From Sedimentisphaerales bacterium (GTDB lineage Bacteria > Planctomycetota > Phycisphaerae > Sedimentisphaerales > Anaerobacaceae): DNA of 49,744 nucleotides. Numbering within the stretch: position 1 is the first letter of the stretch; every line of letters begins with the position of its first letter. Positions 25,001 through 32,983 of the stretch are shown here, piece by piece. The position numbers and the translations under genes were made by a program. The stretch lies in assembly GCA_016935195.1 (NCBI GenBank), contig JAFGRL010000158.1:1-49744 (forward strand). The letters run 5' to 3'. Under the pieces are notes generated by a model, which ran no database searches, was not told where the DNA came from, and saw nothing but the letters and a program-made list of their open reading frames with translations.

Positions 25001-25099
25001 AGCACTGTCCTGGTCAATAGCCGTTAAAGGTTCTGCCGCTGCCATAAGCAGCACAATCAAAAAACCAAAGTTAAAATGTACCTTTGCCAGCATATTCAT
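22076..25099 (-). CDS. LptD-like outer-membrane LPS assembly protein
   Basis: A 1007-residue exported protein (from ATG 25099; a TTG at 25129 would add ten residues) with signal peptide KVHFNFGFLIVLLMAAAEPL. The first 450 residues contain two OstA/LptA-like beta-jellyroll stretches, e.g. AGDVVMTEGQRTIRADEIYY, and GRIYLWRKLDE. The remainder (about 470-1007) is a long beta-barrel with repeated aromatic strands, DYYGRRGVGTGVDIDYTRDD being the kind of strand seen in LptD barrels. The C-terminal residues IGPRRYMEISGSSSY close it. LptD inserts lipopolysaccharide into the outer leaflet. The presence of Lol-type genes nearby fits a full outer-membrane assembly system. Sequence similarity to proteobacterial LptD is low by eye. 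Confidence 0.75.
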   Translation of the reverse strand: MNMLAKVHFNFGFLIVLLMAAAEPLTAIDQDSAQAFIGEDLHLEGRTALTWRPAADEHVLVFPEEFSMSIGANRFSSDSAVIWLKAVEAGSLGQIYVSYQTKVYLYENISVNKGRKAKATDLKEIVLEDGRAMAIRLNFRGEIFISAQTMQEKAPGGLELYERAVEALELVQLETFERLQAEPSVERVVELPVKPAGPGLIERLLEHGKEAPDVGEEIQAEPKEGEPQLRYPVNFAPAGLLKPEIEFDDRTKTATVTGRIYLWRKLDEQGSLLELLADSAVVWYAGTEQDERQSVFDEGAITAIYLAGDVVMTEGQRTIRADEIYYDFQQNKAIATNAVMRTFDASRGIPIYVRAAKFRQLAQMRFVGEDITLTSSEFYEPQICLTASTVYITDVSVINERIGEISDSSFDAMMRDVHFKLDGRTIFSWPVLRSNLERPDIALKSVHAGYDGTWGASLETRWYLARLLGLVEPDDTDSTFELDYYGRRGVGTGVDIDYTRDDYFGRFIGYIIDDKGKDRLGRISSRRSIEPEDKLRGLVKFQHRQLLPYNWQFTTETSYSSDENFIEQYYRNEFNTDKEQETIVHIRRMEDNWAVSLLGKGRINDFADKLEEMPTGKFSLKGEPIFNDTLTLYSDTQLSRFRQRIGENHSTAISDETFSFVSHRTELDMPLQLKAADTFKVVPFVAGTFGYDDRSGFTRTVVDGSNTGGFGEDKVWTAEAGVRLSSQYWKIYPDVKSRLWDLNELRHIVEPQLTAVMYEQSDDVVEQRDMLNVGISQRLQTKRGSDDARRTVDWMRLDVDVTLVNNSEHFTGRAEEFIWNNPAVPMQVFSAPAIFNGDIDSTVRRVEMYGPRRNCLNGDYIWRVSDTTAVLGGGNFDIQAGAVQQFDVGLSRMCWPDLQFYLGSRYLRNVEAYGQKGSNIFTFAATYVLDQRYTLVYSGQFDFDYGAGVRSDVTLIRRYHRVYCGLTYSADQSLDRQAIIFSIWPEGLAELAIGPRRYMEISGSSSY

Positions 25100-25276
25100 A
25101 TCTTCAAGACAGGACTTAGCCTCTCCCAAAATAATTTCTGCAGATTATAACCGAACATCGCATCAAAGCCAGCAAAAACTGTGCCCCCCGTTGTTTACGT
25201 TAAGGGCAGGATAGCAGGACGATTGAACAAAATCCAGCAAGCTTGCGCCGAAATGAAAATGCCGAATAGCTGTAAC

Positions 25277-25350
25277 TATCCCCGGTGCGACTCGAACGCA
25301 CAACCTTCGGCTCCGGAGGCCGACGCTCTATCCAATTGAGCTACGGGGAC
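25277..25350 (-). tRNA. tRNA-Arg (anticodon CCG)
   Basis: On the minus strand the acceptor GTCCCCG pairs with CGGGGAT, the D-arm GCTCAATTGGATAGAGC is standard, and the anticodon arm TCGGC-CTCCGGA-GCCGA has CCG at the anticodon positions. The T-arm GTGCGTTCGAGTCGCAC is regular. The 3' CCA is not encoded. Confidence 0.93.
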
Positions 25351-25523
25351 AAATACTCTATAATTAGCTTCATTATAACTGCTCGACCACATTATTTTAC
25401 AGCAAAAACTCACCAAAATTTACACCAAATCCAGCCTTACACATCATTTCGGTGTAAATCGGAAATCTGCAAAGGGATCGAACTCGTGGCCGTGCGTAAA
25501 CTTAAATGGATTGCGAAAGTCCC

Positions 25524-27053
25524 TTATAGCCTTCGATCCAATTTGCGGTAACTTACAGCTTCAGCGATGTGCTCAGGCTGGATGTCTTTAGAGTCTGCCA
25601 GGTCGGCTATGGTTCGGGCGACTTTGCAGATTTTGTCGTGCGCACGGGCGCTCAGGCCAAATTCGGTCATTGCCTGTTTGAGCAGCATTTCAGAAGATGA
25701 GTCAAGCTCGCAGAATTTTCTAACCTGTTTGTGAGTCATCCTTGCATTCGTCATAATGTTGCCGTCGCCAAAGCGTTCCGCCTGTGCCTGCCTGACCTTT
25801 ATGACCTCTTGTCTTATCGTAGCCGAATCCAACTGATTTGCTTTTGAGCGGAGCCTGCTAAAAGTTATCGCAGGGACATCAACATGTATATCAATTCTGT
25901 CAACCAACGGCCCGGATATTTTGGAAAGATATCTTTCTATCTGTCCCGGCGTGCATTTGCACCTTCTTATATTGGAGCCGAAGTAGCCGCAGGGGCAGGG
26001 ATTAAGAGAAGCTACCAGCATAAACTGTGCAGGAAATGTAACTGTTCGTTTTGTCCGCGCAATGGTTACACTTCCATCTTCGAGCGGCTGACGAATCATC
26101 TCCAGCACGTTTCTTGGAAATTCAGCAAACTCATCGAGAAACAGGACGCCGTGGTGAGCTAAAGAAAGCTCTCCAGGCCTGGGATTCGTTCCGCCACCTA
26201 CAAGAGCCGGTCCGCTGGCGGTGTGATGCGGCATCCTTACAGGCCGAGTGGCCATCAAAGCCTTGCCTTTATCCAGCAGGCCAACAGAAGAATATACCCG
26301 GGTTGTTTCCAGAGACTCATGTAAATTCAAAGGCGGCAAAACCGTTGGCAATCTCTGAGCGAGCATCGTCTTACCAACTCCCGGCGGGCCAATCATTAAA
26401 ATATTGTGCGCTCCGGCAGCGGCTACGGTAAGTGCCCTTTTAATAGACTCCTGTCCTTTTACATCTGAGAAGTCAACATCATATCGGTTTTCAATATTAA
26501 ACACTTCTTCTATATCGATGGACGTGGCCTCTAAGGGTAATTGTTCGGTTAAAAAACCTATAGCCTGCGCTAATGAGCCGACTCCATAAACCTGCAAATC
26601 CTGTACAACAGCGGCTTCTCGGGCATTATCCAACGGAACTATGATATTCTTAAAACCATTTGCACTGGCTGTCATTGCCATGCTCAAAACGCCGTTGACA
26701 GCTCTTACCCTGCCGTCAAGTGCTAATTCACCGACAACACAATAGTCTCTCAAAAGAGAGCTTGTAAACAACCCGGAACCCAACAGCATCCCAAGGGCGA
26801 TAGGCAAATCAAAGGCTGGGCCTTCTTTTTTTATATCCGCCGGCGCCAAATTCACCACCGATTGCGTTTTAGGGTACTTATAACCGGAATTTATGATTGC
26901 GCTTTTTACTCTTTCGGTGCTTTCTTTGACAGCCGCATCAGGAAGGCCAACGATAAGCGTCTTTTCAAAACCTCCACGCGCAACATCTACTTCCACCTCA
27001 CAGACAATGCCTTCGATACCCTCAAGTGTTACGCTATGTAATCTTGCAAGCAT
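25524..27053 (-). CDS. YifB/ComM-family Mg-chelatase-like AAA ATPase
   Basis: A 509-residue ATPase; ComM of Vibrio and Haemophilus is a helicase that extends branch migration in natural transformation. The N-terminal 190 residues carry the ChlI-type domain (EVDVARGGFEKTLIVGLPDA, then GPAFDLPIALGML). The AAA core has Walker A IGPPGVGKTML, the Walker B strand GVLFLDEFAEF, and the conserved ASLNPCPCGY with a Cys pair, followed by CKCTPGQIERY. The C-terminal domain has LSARAHDKICKVARTIADL. The ATG is preceded by GGAA. It does not overlap its neighbours and is probably transcribed alone. Confidence 0.94.
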   Translation of the reverse strand: MLARLHSVTLEGIEGIVCEVEVDVARGGFEKTLIVGLPDAAVKESTERVKSAIINSGYKYPKTQSVVNLAPADIKKEGPAFDLPIALGMLLGSGLFTSSLLRDYCVVGELALDGRVRAVNGVLSMAMTASANGFKNIIVPLDNAREAAVVQDLQVYGVGSLAQAIGFLTEQLPLEATSIDIEEVFNIENRYDVDFSDVKGQESIKRALTVAAAGAHNILMIGPPGVGKTMLAQRLPTVLPPLNLHESLETTRVYSSVGLLDKGKALMATRPVRMPHHTASGPALVGGGTNPRPGELSLAHHGVLFLDEFAEFPRNVLEMIRQPLEDGSVTIARTKRTVTFPAQFMLVASLNPCPCGYFGSNIRRCKCTPGQIERYLSKISGPLVDRIDIHVDVPAITFSRLRSKANQLDSATIRQEVIKVRQAQAERFGDGNIMTNARMTHKQVRKFCELDSSSEMLLKQAMTEFGLSARAHDKICKVARTIADLADSKDIQPEHIAEAVSYRKLDRRL

Positions 27054-27192
27054 AATTTTAACGTTCCATAAAGCCCATTCGCCGATAGAAAAACAAACAG
27101 ATGGAAAAAAGCTTATTAACTGCCTATATAAGATTAATTATGACGACACATAGGCCTTTGAAAACGATATCGTTAAACTGCTCAAGTAAAGC

Positions 27193-28344
27193 CTAAAGCC
27201 TGCCTAATACAAGTGCAAAGATTATCAAAAGCACACAAGCAGGCAACAGGAGTTTCAGACTCTTTTGTACAGTAGAACCCTTTGCCAGATTCCCGATTGC
27301 CTTTGGAACAATGACAGCACCGAGGAGGCCGATGGCAAAAATCATACCGAATACACTGCCGAAATTTTCAGGATGCTTCGAGAAAGTAACACCAATAACG
27401 GTTGGAAAGCATGGAGCAAAAGCCAGGCCTGCACATGCAGCCAAAGCGCTTGTCCAGATTGCTCCGGTTTGAGTCATTGCCAAAATTATCAACGCTGCAA
27501 TCAATGCAGCACCGGCTATAAACCAGCTGCCGTAACTTGTTATTGCCGAAATCTGACTTGAGATTAATCGCCCTGCCATCATAGCAACTGCAAAGACTGA
27601 AAGCATACGCTGCGAGGCGGCATCTGCAACTGCAATATCCATTGATGGGAAATCCTTGCCAATAACTTCTTTACTATATGAAGGAAGCCAATTACAAAAT
27701 GAGGTTTCCAGGCTTATATAACAGAAAAGGCCCAAGGCGGCAAATAACACCACCGGCTCTTTCAACAGGACAACGGCGTCGCTGATTTTAAATCCGGCCT
27801 TTATTGCCGGGTACTTTGCGAAGATGGCAAAAACCACTGGTATCAGCACAATTACGGCAAGAACAGAAATGGCAACTTCATAGGAAACCTTACGAAAAAG
27901 AAAGCTCACTATCAACGGCGTAAGGAAAAGTCCCAGACCAAAAAAAGCATTGCCCAGATTGCTTGCCGCCGCAGGATTCTGACCATCAAACAGAACATGT
28001 GGTATTAAGGTGTTGCCCGCTGTATTAAGTGCCATTGCTCCAAATCCCAGGACAAGACAGGGAAGGATTGTAGCAATATAAGACTTAGCCCGGGCTAAAA
28101 CAAAAATACACGCCGATGCAGCGATAAAGCCAAAAACTGCTACGGGCTTGTAGCCCAATTTGTCAACAACAACTCCCATCAAAAGCGAGGCAATTAAACA
28201 TGTGAACATAAACATCGAAATGAGCGAGCCGAATTTTCCCTGGTCGATATTCAGTCGTGGCATTAGCTTGACACTGATTGACCCGAGCAGCGAAAAGCAC
28301 ATACCCAAGCCAAATACACACAAAGAAGCTACTATCTTCTCCAT
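27193..28344 (-). CDS. MFS transporter, probable sugar permease
   Basis: A 383-residue integral membrane protein with about twelve hydrophobic helices. An MFS loop motif is seen in LLMGVVVDKLGYKPVAVFG between helices 2 and 3. Similarity of overall layout to FucP-type sugar:proton symporters and the following kinase and isomerase-like genes suggest import of a monosaccharide. GGAAGGAG lies nine bases before the ATG, a very strong ribosome-binding site. It is the third gene of the cassette, 150 bases after the kinase stop; this gap may hold an extra start or processing site. Confidence 0.82.
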   Translation of the reverse strand: MEKIVASLCVFGLGMCFSLLGSISVKLMPRLNIDQGKFGSLISMFMFTCLIASLLMGVVVDKLGYKPVAVFGFIAASACIFVLARAKSYIATILPCLVLGFGAMALNTAGNTLIPHVLFDGQNPAAASNLGNAFFGLGLFLTPLIVSFLFRKVSYEVAISVLAVIVLIPVVFAIFAKYPAIKAGFKISDAVVLLKEPVVLFAALGLFCYISLETSFCNWLPSYSKEVIGKDFPSMDIAVADAASQRMLSVFAVAMMAGRLISSQISAITSYGSWFIAGAALIAALIILAMTQTGAIWTSALAACAGLAFAPCFPTVIGVTFSKHPENFGSVFGMIFAIGLLGAVIVPKAIGNLAKGSTVQKSLKLLLPACVLLIIFALVLGRL

Positions 28345-28494
28345 AATTGTCTCTCCTTCCTAAAAAACAAAAATTCCGGTGGCAGCCTCCGCCGCCACTA
28401 CTAACTAAAAGACGCGCAAAAAGAAATCTTAATTGGAAAAGAGCTTGATAGAATCAAGAAAAATCAGTTCCATAAAACAAATCTGCTTTCTGCG

Positions 28495-29844
28495 TTATTG
28501 TAAGATTAAAGAGACGGCGTTAAGAGCTGCACCACATGCAGCTTCTTCCTGTAGCTGGCAAAGGCTTAACGGCAGGTTAAAAACCACCTCTGCCATAACC
28601 TGCAAAAGCCGGTTGAGTCGCAATGCGTTTCCACTGCCTATAATACGGTTTCGGTCCTTGAAACTATAGTCTGGAAGCATCCCTTTGAGGTTTTCGATAA
28701 TACCACGTGCCAATCCGCGTGACAATGTCCCTAAGTCAAAATTATTTAAATTTATTCCGCTGATCGAACCGGTCAGCGAGGTATCGTACCTTTCACCAAG
28801 AAAATGTGGATGCACTTCAACGCTCTTTTTTGCTCTTAGCCCAAGGTCATTAAATTTTTTATATAACGTCTCTGTCGGCGGAGGTATGAAATTGAGCTCT
28901 TCGAGCCATTTTTTTGTCGTGCAGGAGAGCCATTCCCAGGCAAAGCCGCCACATAAAGCAGCAGCCACAACAACATATCTCGAATCCGGAAAAGGTCTAT
29001 ATTCATATTTACTGTCGTGTTCGAGATGGTCAGGTTTATGGCCGGCGGGCAATACTGCTGAAAGTTGACCGCCGGTACCAAGAGTAAGAACCAACTCGTG
29101 CTCGGGATCTTCGAGCGCAGCCAATATCGAAGCCTGATTATCTCCAATTGCTGCCGCGACAGGGACACCGTTGGCAAGACCTAATCTTTCAGCTATATCA
29201 CCGCAAACTCTACCGACTTTGCTGCCGCAGAGAACCAGCTCAGGTAGGATATCTATCGGCAGGCCAGCTGTTTTGGCGGCATCGAAATCCCAGTTGAGCG
29301 TTTGCAAATCAAACAGCCCCCAACTGGCTGCATCGGTAGGATCTATGACAGGTTTATCCAAACCACATAATTTAGCGGCCAGCAAATCGTGGATTGTCGC
29401 ACAAGCTTTAGCTGAAGCAGGCAGCAAATCATTGGCAACAAGCCAGGCGATGGTTGCGCTGCCAAAGCCGCTCTTGATGTTGTGGCCGGTTCGATGGCAT
29501 AACTGCTCAAGAAAATCACCCTGCAGACAGCGTGCATCTTCCCAGGTAATCAGAGGCGTAACCGGCTGTATGTTCTCATCAAGGACGACAACTCCATGCA
29601 TCTGGCCTGTAATGCCGACAGCCTGCACTTTAGCCCTTAAAGTCGGTGGCAATTCACAAATTGCCGAATAAGCGGCGCTTAGAAGAATATCGGCATCCTG
29701 CTCATCGTGACCTGGCCGAGCCTTGCGCTGAGCCTGGTGGGCCTTCGAACTTACAGCATGCAATTGCCGCTGTGTGTCAATGATAACAGCTGCAACTTTA
29801 CTTGTGCCTATATCTATGCCAAGAAGCGTTTGGTTATTCTTCAT
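28495..29844 (-). CDS. FGGY-family carbohydrate kinase (sedoheptulokinase-like)
   Basis: An ATP-dependent sugar kinase of 449 residues. The actin-like ATPase fold signatures are phosphate 1 (LLGIDIGTSKVAAVIID), GITGQMHGVVVLD with the Gly-Gln-Met-His typical of sedoheptulokinase and xylulokinase, GLANGVPVAAAIGDNQASI, and the ADP-binding GTGGQLSAV. A catalytic Asp is expected in the IGDNQAS strand. It starts one base after the stop of the isomerase-like gene. The length is shorter than classical XylB (about 490). The substrate, a ketose produced by the upstream gene, is inference; D-ribulose and D-xylulose are alternatives. Confidence 0.8.
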   Translation of the reverse strand: MKNNQTLLGIDIGTSKVAAVIIDTQRQLHAVSSKAHQAQRKARPGHDEQDADILLSAAYSAICELPPTLRAKVQAVGITGQMHGVVVLDENIQPVTPLITWEDARCLQGDFLEQLCHRTGHNIKSGFGSATIAWLVANDLLPASAKACATIHDLLAAKLCGLDKPVIDPTDAASWGLFDLQTLNWDFDAAKTAGLPIDILPELVLCGSKVGRVCGDIAERLGLANGVPVAAAIGDNQASILAALEDPEHELVLTLGTGGQLSAVLPAGHKPDHLEHDSKYEYRPFPDSRYVVVAAALCGGFAWEWLSCTTKKWLEELNFIPPPTETLYKKFNDLGLRAKKSVEVHPHFLGERYDTSLTGSISGINLNNFDLGTLSRGLARGIIENLKGMLPDYSFKDRNRIIGSGNALRLNRLLQVMAEVVFNLPLSLCQLQEEAACGAALNAVSLILQ

Positions 29845-29845
29845 T

Positions 29846-31276
29846 TCAAAATATCTTGCAGTCGAGCTTCAGGATATCAGCCAGCACCTTCAGCTCTTCG
29901 ATGTGAGAACCATACACAACCGCAGTATGTTCTCTTGAAATATTCTCGACGAATCCGGGAAGGTTTTCAAACTCCAGCAACCCCGACGATTCGCAATGCG
30001 GCATATTTTTGTGTCTTGTAGTCTCGCAAACCTTTGCATTTGCAAGAAGCAGGGTTTGGCCGTCAAAACAAAGTTCAGCAACTGTGATAGGCTCTCTGGC
30101 AAGGTCACCATCGAGTCCGCAACCCAGGCCGTCCCGCTTGATTTCATAAGTACCGCCCCAGTCACAAAGCGAGGTTTTGCCGCTCGGAGTCATTTCCGGT
30201 GAAACTACGCCAACAAAGCCGCAATGAGCTAAACGTGCTAAATTCTTCCATTTTGCTTTTGGATATTTTTTAACATTCGGCGAAAGTGGGTTGCCGAAAT
30301 GGTCCTTCAGCGCGCCAACATACTGTACCGGATACATATTTGACATCATACAGGTTTTATCCAGAAAATAAGTAATCAGCATCATGGTTGTTATAGCTAT
30401 GAAATCGCCGTCGCAGGATGCGACATAGCTGTCTTCTCTAAGTAATACCTGTGCAAGGCAGGGTACGTCCCTGCCGCCTTTAATGATAAGGTCACCAAAA
30501 CAATTCAAACCAAAAGCAGCAGCGCTTTCGTCTTCCAAAATAGCACGTATCGACAGATATACGCGAATAGCCTGTTTAAGTTGGTCGGGTTTGACCGACT
30601 TTTCGATATAACGGTTCTTACGCTTAGACCATAAGCTTTTGACCTGCTGGTCGGAAAATTTCTCATAGTAACCGCGAATTTCAGATATGGGCTTTACGAT
30701 AATATCTATGCCAAGGCTGTTTTTGATAAGATGGCCTGCTGCGTTGGCATTCCACGGAAAATTCTGCTCGCCGAAAACAACTATTTTAGATTGAGCTAAA
30801 AATCGCTTTAAGGCAAACGATTTAAGAAGCAGCAAACCGTGCCGCGTATTCTGCGCAATATGTACCTGTACTCCGAGTGCCCTCAAAAAATCACTGGCCG
30901 ACCATCGCCAAAAATCCGGTTCGTCATATTGCATCAACGGCCAAAAGATTATTGGCAGGCCCCGGTCGATAAGTGGCTGAGGATGTGAATTCCAGACTTC
31001 CGTGGGATAAGCAGGGATGCTCATCGGTAAAATGGCATCAACCTGGTCGCTGAGATTGCTGACAGCCTGCGACCAATGTTTGGGTGATTGCACAGTAATC
31101 AACGGCTCAAGCAGCGCCACCGGCGAGATGACATCAGCGAGCTTGTCCAGATTGATACTTGAGTCGCCCTGCTTTGCTAAAATCGGCTGTAATTTGGCCT
31201 TTGGACGCTTGAGATAACTTTTAGGTTCTTCCAATAAAAAACGCTTGATATTTTCTATTTTGCCCATAATCTTCAT
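29846..31276 (-). CDS. L-fucose/L-arabinose isomerase-fold protein, divergent
   Basis: A 476-residue protein that I assign with moderate confidence to the L-fucose/L-arabinose isomerase superfamily, from its length, the C-terminal half (VASCDGDFIAITTMMLITYF, a helix like the metal-proximal C-E-x-D helix of FucI-like proteins) and its place before a sugar kinase and permease. Two expected metal-site acids look altered: the usual Glu is Asp in C-D-G-D, and the segment after the helix reads CMMSNMYPVQYV without a clear Asp. It may be an isomerase of unusual sugar or metal use, or a non-enzymatic relative. ATG at 31276 and 31267 are both possible; no ribosome-binding site decides. Confidence 0.5.
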   Translation of the reverse strand: MKIMGKIENIKRFLLEEPKSYLKRPKAKLQPILAKQGDSSINLDKLADVISPVALLEPLITVQSPKHWSQAVSNLSDQVDAILPMSIPAYPTEVWNSHPQPLIDRGLPIIFWPLMQYDEPDFWRWSASDFLRALGVQVHIAQNTRHGLLLLKSFALKRFLAQSKIVVFGEQNFPWNANAAGHLIKNSLGIDIIVKPISEIRGYYEKFSDQQVKSLWSKRKNRYIEKSVKPDQLKQAIRVYLSIRAILEDESAAAFGLNCFGDLIIKGGRDVPCLAQVLLREDSYVASCDGDFIAITTMMLITYFLDKTCMMSNMYPVQYVGALKDHFGNPLSPNVKKYPKAKWKNLARLAHCGFVGVVSPEMTPSGKTSLCDWGGTYEIKRDGLGCGLDGDLAREPITVAELCFDGQTLLLANAKVCETTRHKNMPHCESSGLLEFENLPGFVENISREHTAVVYGSHIEELKVLADILKLDCKIF

Positions 31277-31319
31277 CGGATTACGATAAGTTAAGGCATT
31301 TTCTTACGAATAAAGATGG

Positions 31320-31334
31320 AAAGCGTTACCGTTT
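31320..31334. promoter_or_regulatory. Possible LacI-family operator upstream of the sugar cassette
   Basis: AAAGCGTTACCGTTT is an imperfect palindrome (five of seven pairs) with the AAA...CG...TTT pattern common to LacI/GalR operators, 44 bases upstream of the isomerase-like ATG. No LacI-family regulator gene is in the window. Weak evidence. Confidence 0.25.
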
Positions 31335-31686
31335 GGTGAATAACGACCTTATCTAACATAGCTTATTGTATAACAGATGCTAAACCAGCATTCCAGGCCC
31401 CGACAGGAAGTGAGGGAATATTTGTTACCCGTGTTGCAGGAAGCGAAAACATAAAACTAAAAAGCCTGCTTTCTCTGCCATGAGTGAAACCGAAGGGAGC
31501 AGAACCACAGTGTAAAATTTCAAAGTTCTCTGGTGGGATGCAAAATACATAGCATAGGTAAATGTGCTTAGAAAATTATACGACAAATCGAAGGCGGTGA
31601 TAAAAGAGTGAGGAGGCGCCAGAGAAGTTAGAGAACGTAGAGGGGTGTGGGTTTTAAGGGTTGGGAGAAATTAGTTTTGAGTTGTT

Positions 31687-31708
31687 GTCCTTGGGACTCC
31701 TTACGGAG
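31687..31708 (-). repeat. 22-bp hairpin repeat, copy F (intergenic)
   Basis: GTCCTTGGGACTCCTTACGG then AG, one base from consensus, on the minus strand in the long intergenic region. It is the only copy outside a gene. Confidence 0.84.
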
Positions 31709-32028
31709 AGTTTTTAGTTAAATCGAATTTCTTTGACGGCAAGTGTGGGTTTTGGGTATTATAATTCATGACTCGTTGCTTGTGGTTCGTGAATCGTATT
31801 TTGTGTTGCGAGAAAGTGAAAAAAAGTAAAATGAGACAAAATAGGTAGCTGTTCCTAGTTTTCCTGATTATTGGTTTTTTTTCTTTCGCACTTATGGATG
31901 TGCATACAAATTTTTATCCTTTAATTATGGCGTCTGGGATTTATGGGCGACTTTGTAGGAGCCGAATGTGTGTGTGATGGAACAATATATTCCGAATATC
32001 AACAGTTTAATTAACCAAGAGGCGTAAA

Positions 32029-32817
32029 ATGACAGAAGAAAAATTTCTTGTAGATGTAGGCATGAAAGATCTGCCTTTTCCAATAAAAGCCATATCGAGT
32101 GTTTGTCCGGAAGGCCAAGGTACGATAGCCAGTATTTCTATCAATGCACGTATTATGCATGAGTTTGAAGCACGGTGGATTGACACGTTTATTCGAATTG
32201 TGCATCAGCATCGAGGTAAAATAGGCACGAAAACGCTCAAAGTCAATATTGCCGAATATCTCAAACAACTAAATGCTTCAGCAGTAAGGGTCGATTTTGA
32301 TTACCCTTTTTTTGTTGAGAAATCAACGCCAGTCTCAAAAGAGAATTGCCTTGTTAGATATTTATGCCGCTATTCTGCAAAGACTCTTTCTGCTGAGAAG
32401 GATCCGACAATTTCTTTCAAGATGGACGTGCCAATTGTTACTACTTACCCTATATCGACGAAGGAACCAAAAAGTCTGTTTGGACAGTTGAGTGTTGTCA
32501 ATATTGATATCGAATCACAAAGCGATATCTATCCAGAGAATATTGTCGAGCTTGTAGATAAACACGCATTAGCACCTGTCTACTCATTCTTAACCGAGGC
32601 GGATCAATCTTTTCTTATTGATAAGATTCACTCGGAAAAGAAAACCAGCGTTGTCGTTGTGGATGAAATAAGAGCCGAACTTGCACGCGATGGCGATATA
32701 GACCATTATTCAATCAGCTGCTTTAATTTTGGGATGCTTCATTCCTATAGCACGGTTATTGGGACTGAAAAAAGCATGTGGGTTCCTTTCAGTGGTTATG
32801 AAACAGAAGAGATATAA
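32029..32817 (+). CDS. FolE2 (GTP cyclohydrolase IB)-family protein lacking the catalytic metal site
   Basis: 262 residues that follow the FolE2 T-fold protein from end to end: VGMKDLPFPI at the start, the strand FDYPFFVEKSTPVS (FolE2 F-x-Y-F-x-x-K-x-x-P-V-S), MDVPIVTTYPISTKEPKSLF, LAPVYSFLTEADQSFLIDK (FolE2 S-x-V-Y-x-x-L-K-R-x-D-E-x-x-V) and HYSISCFNFGMLHSYSTVI (FolE2 V-x-x-E-x-x-E-S-I-H-N-H). The metal residues are gone: L-C-P-C-S-K is T-Y-P-I-S-T, A-H-N-Q-R is L-F-G-Q-L, E-S-I-H-N-H is G-M-L-H-S-Y, and G-I-H-M-S-R-F is A-R-W-I-D-T-F. GTP cyclohydrolase activity is therefore unlikely. AGAGG precedes the ATG. It stands alone between minus-strand genes. What it binds or does is unknown. Confidence 0.75.
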   Translation: MTEEKFLVDVGMKDLPFPIKAISSVCPEGQGTIASISINARIMHEFEARWIDTFIRIVHQHRGKIGTKTLKVNIAEYLKQLNASAVRVDFDYPFFVEKSTPVSKENCLVRYLCRYSAKTLSAEKDPTISFKMDVPIVTTYPISTKEPKSLFGQLSVVNIDIESQSDIYPENIVELVDKHALAPVYSFLTEADQSFLIDKIHSEKKTSVVVVDEIRAELARDGDIDHYSISCFNFGMLHSYSTVIGTEKSMWVPFSGYETEEI

Positions 32818-32983
32818 GTCAATGGACAGCTTTTAATATGTAGCGAGATGTATATACGGATGGACTGAATATGACCATAAATACCTTACAATTGGGCAGA
32901 AGCGGTGAAAAGCGAAAAGCAGGATAGGAAGAAACTCTGTAATGATGCTGCAGTCTTGTTCTCGATTACTATTTTGGGCGGTC

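Larger units (their letters stand above)
31277..32028. other. Long intergenic region with one repeat and no gene seen
   Basis: 752 bases between divergent genes. It contains a possible LacI-type operator (31320-31334) and repeat copy F (31687-31708). The part from 31380 to 31680 is purine-rich and has no open frame with a ribosome-binding site and no recognised RNA fold. An AGAGG site lies before the FolE2-like start. Confidence 0.6.

Noticed and set aside
25440-25500. GATCGAACTCGTGGCC resembling a tRNA T-arm
   Set aside because: No acceptor or anticodon arm can be drawn around it.
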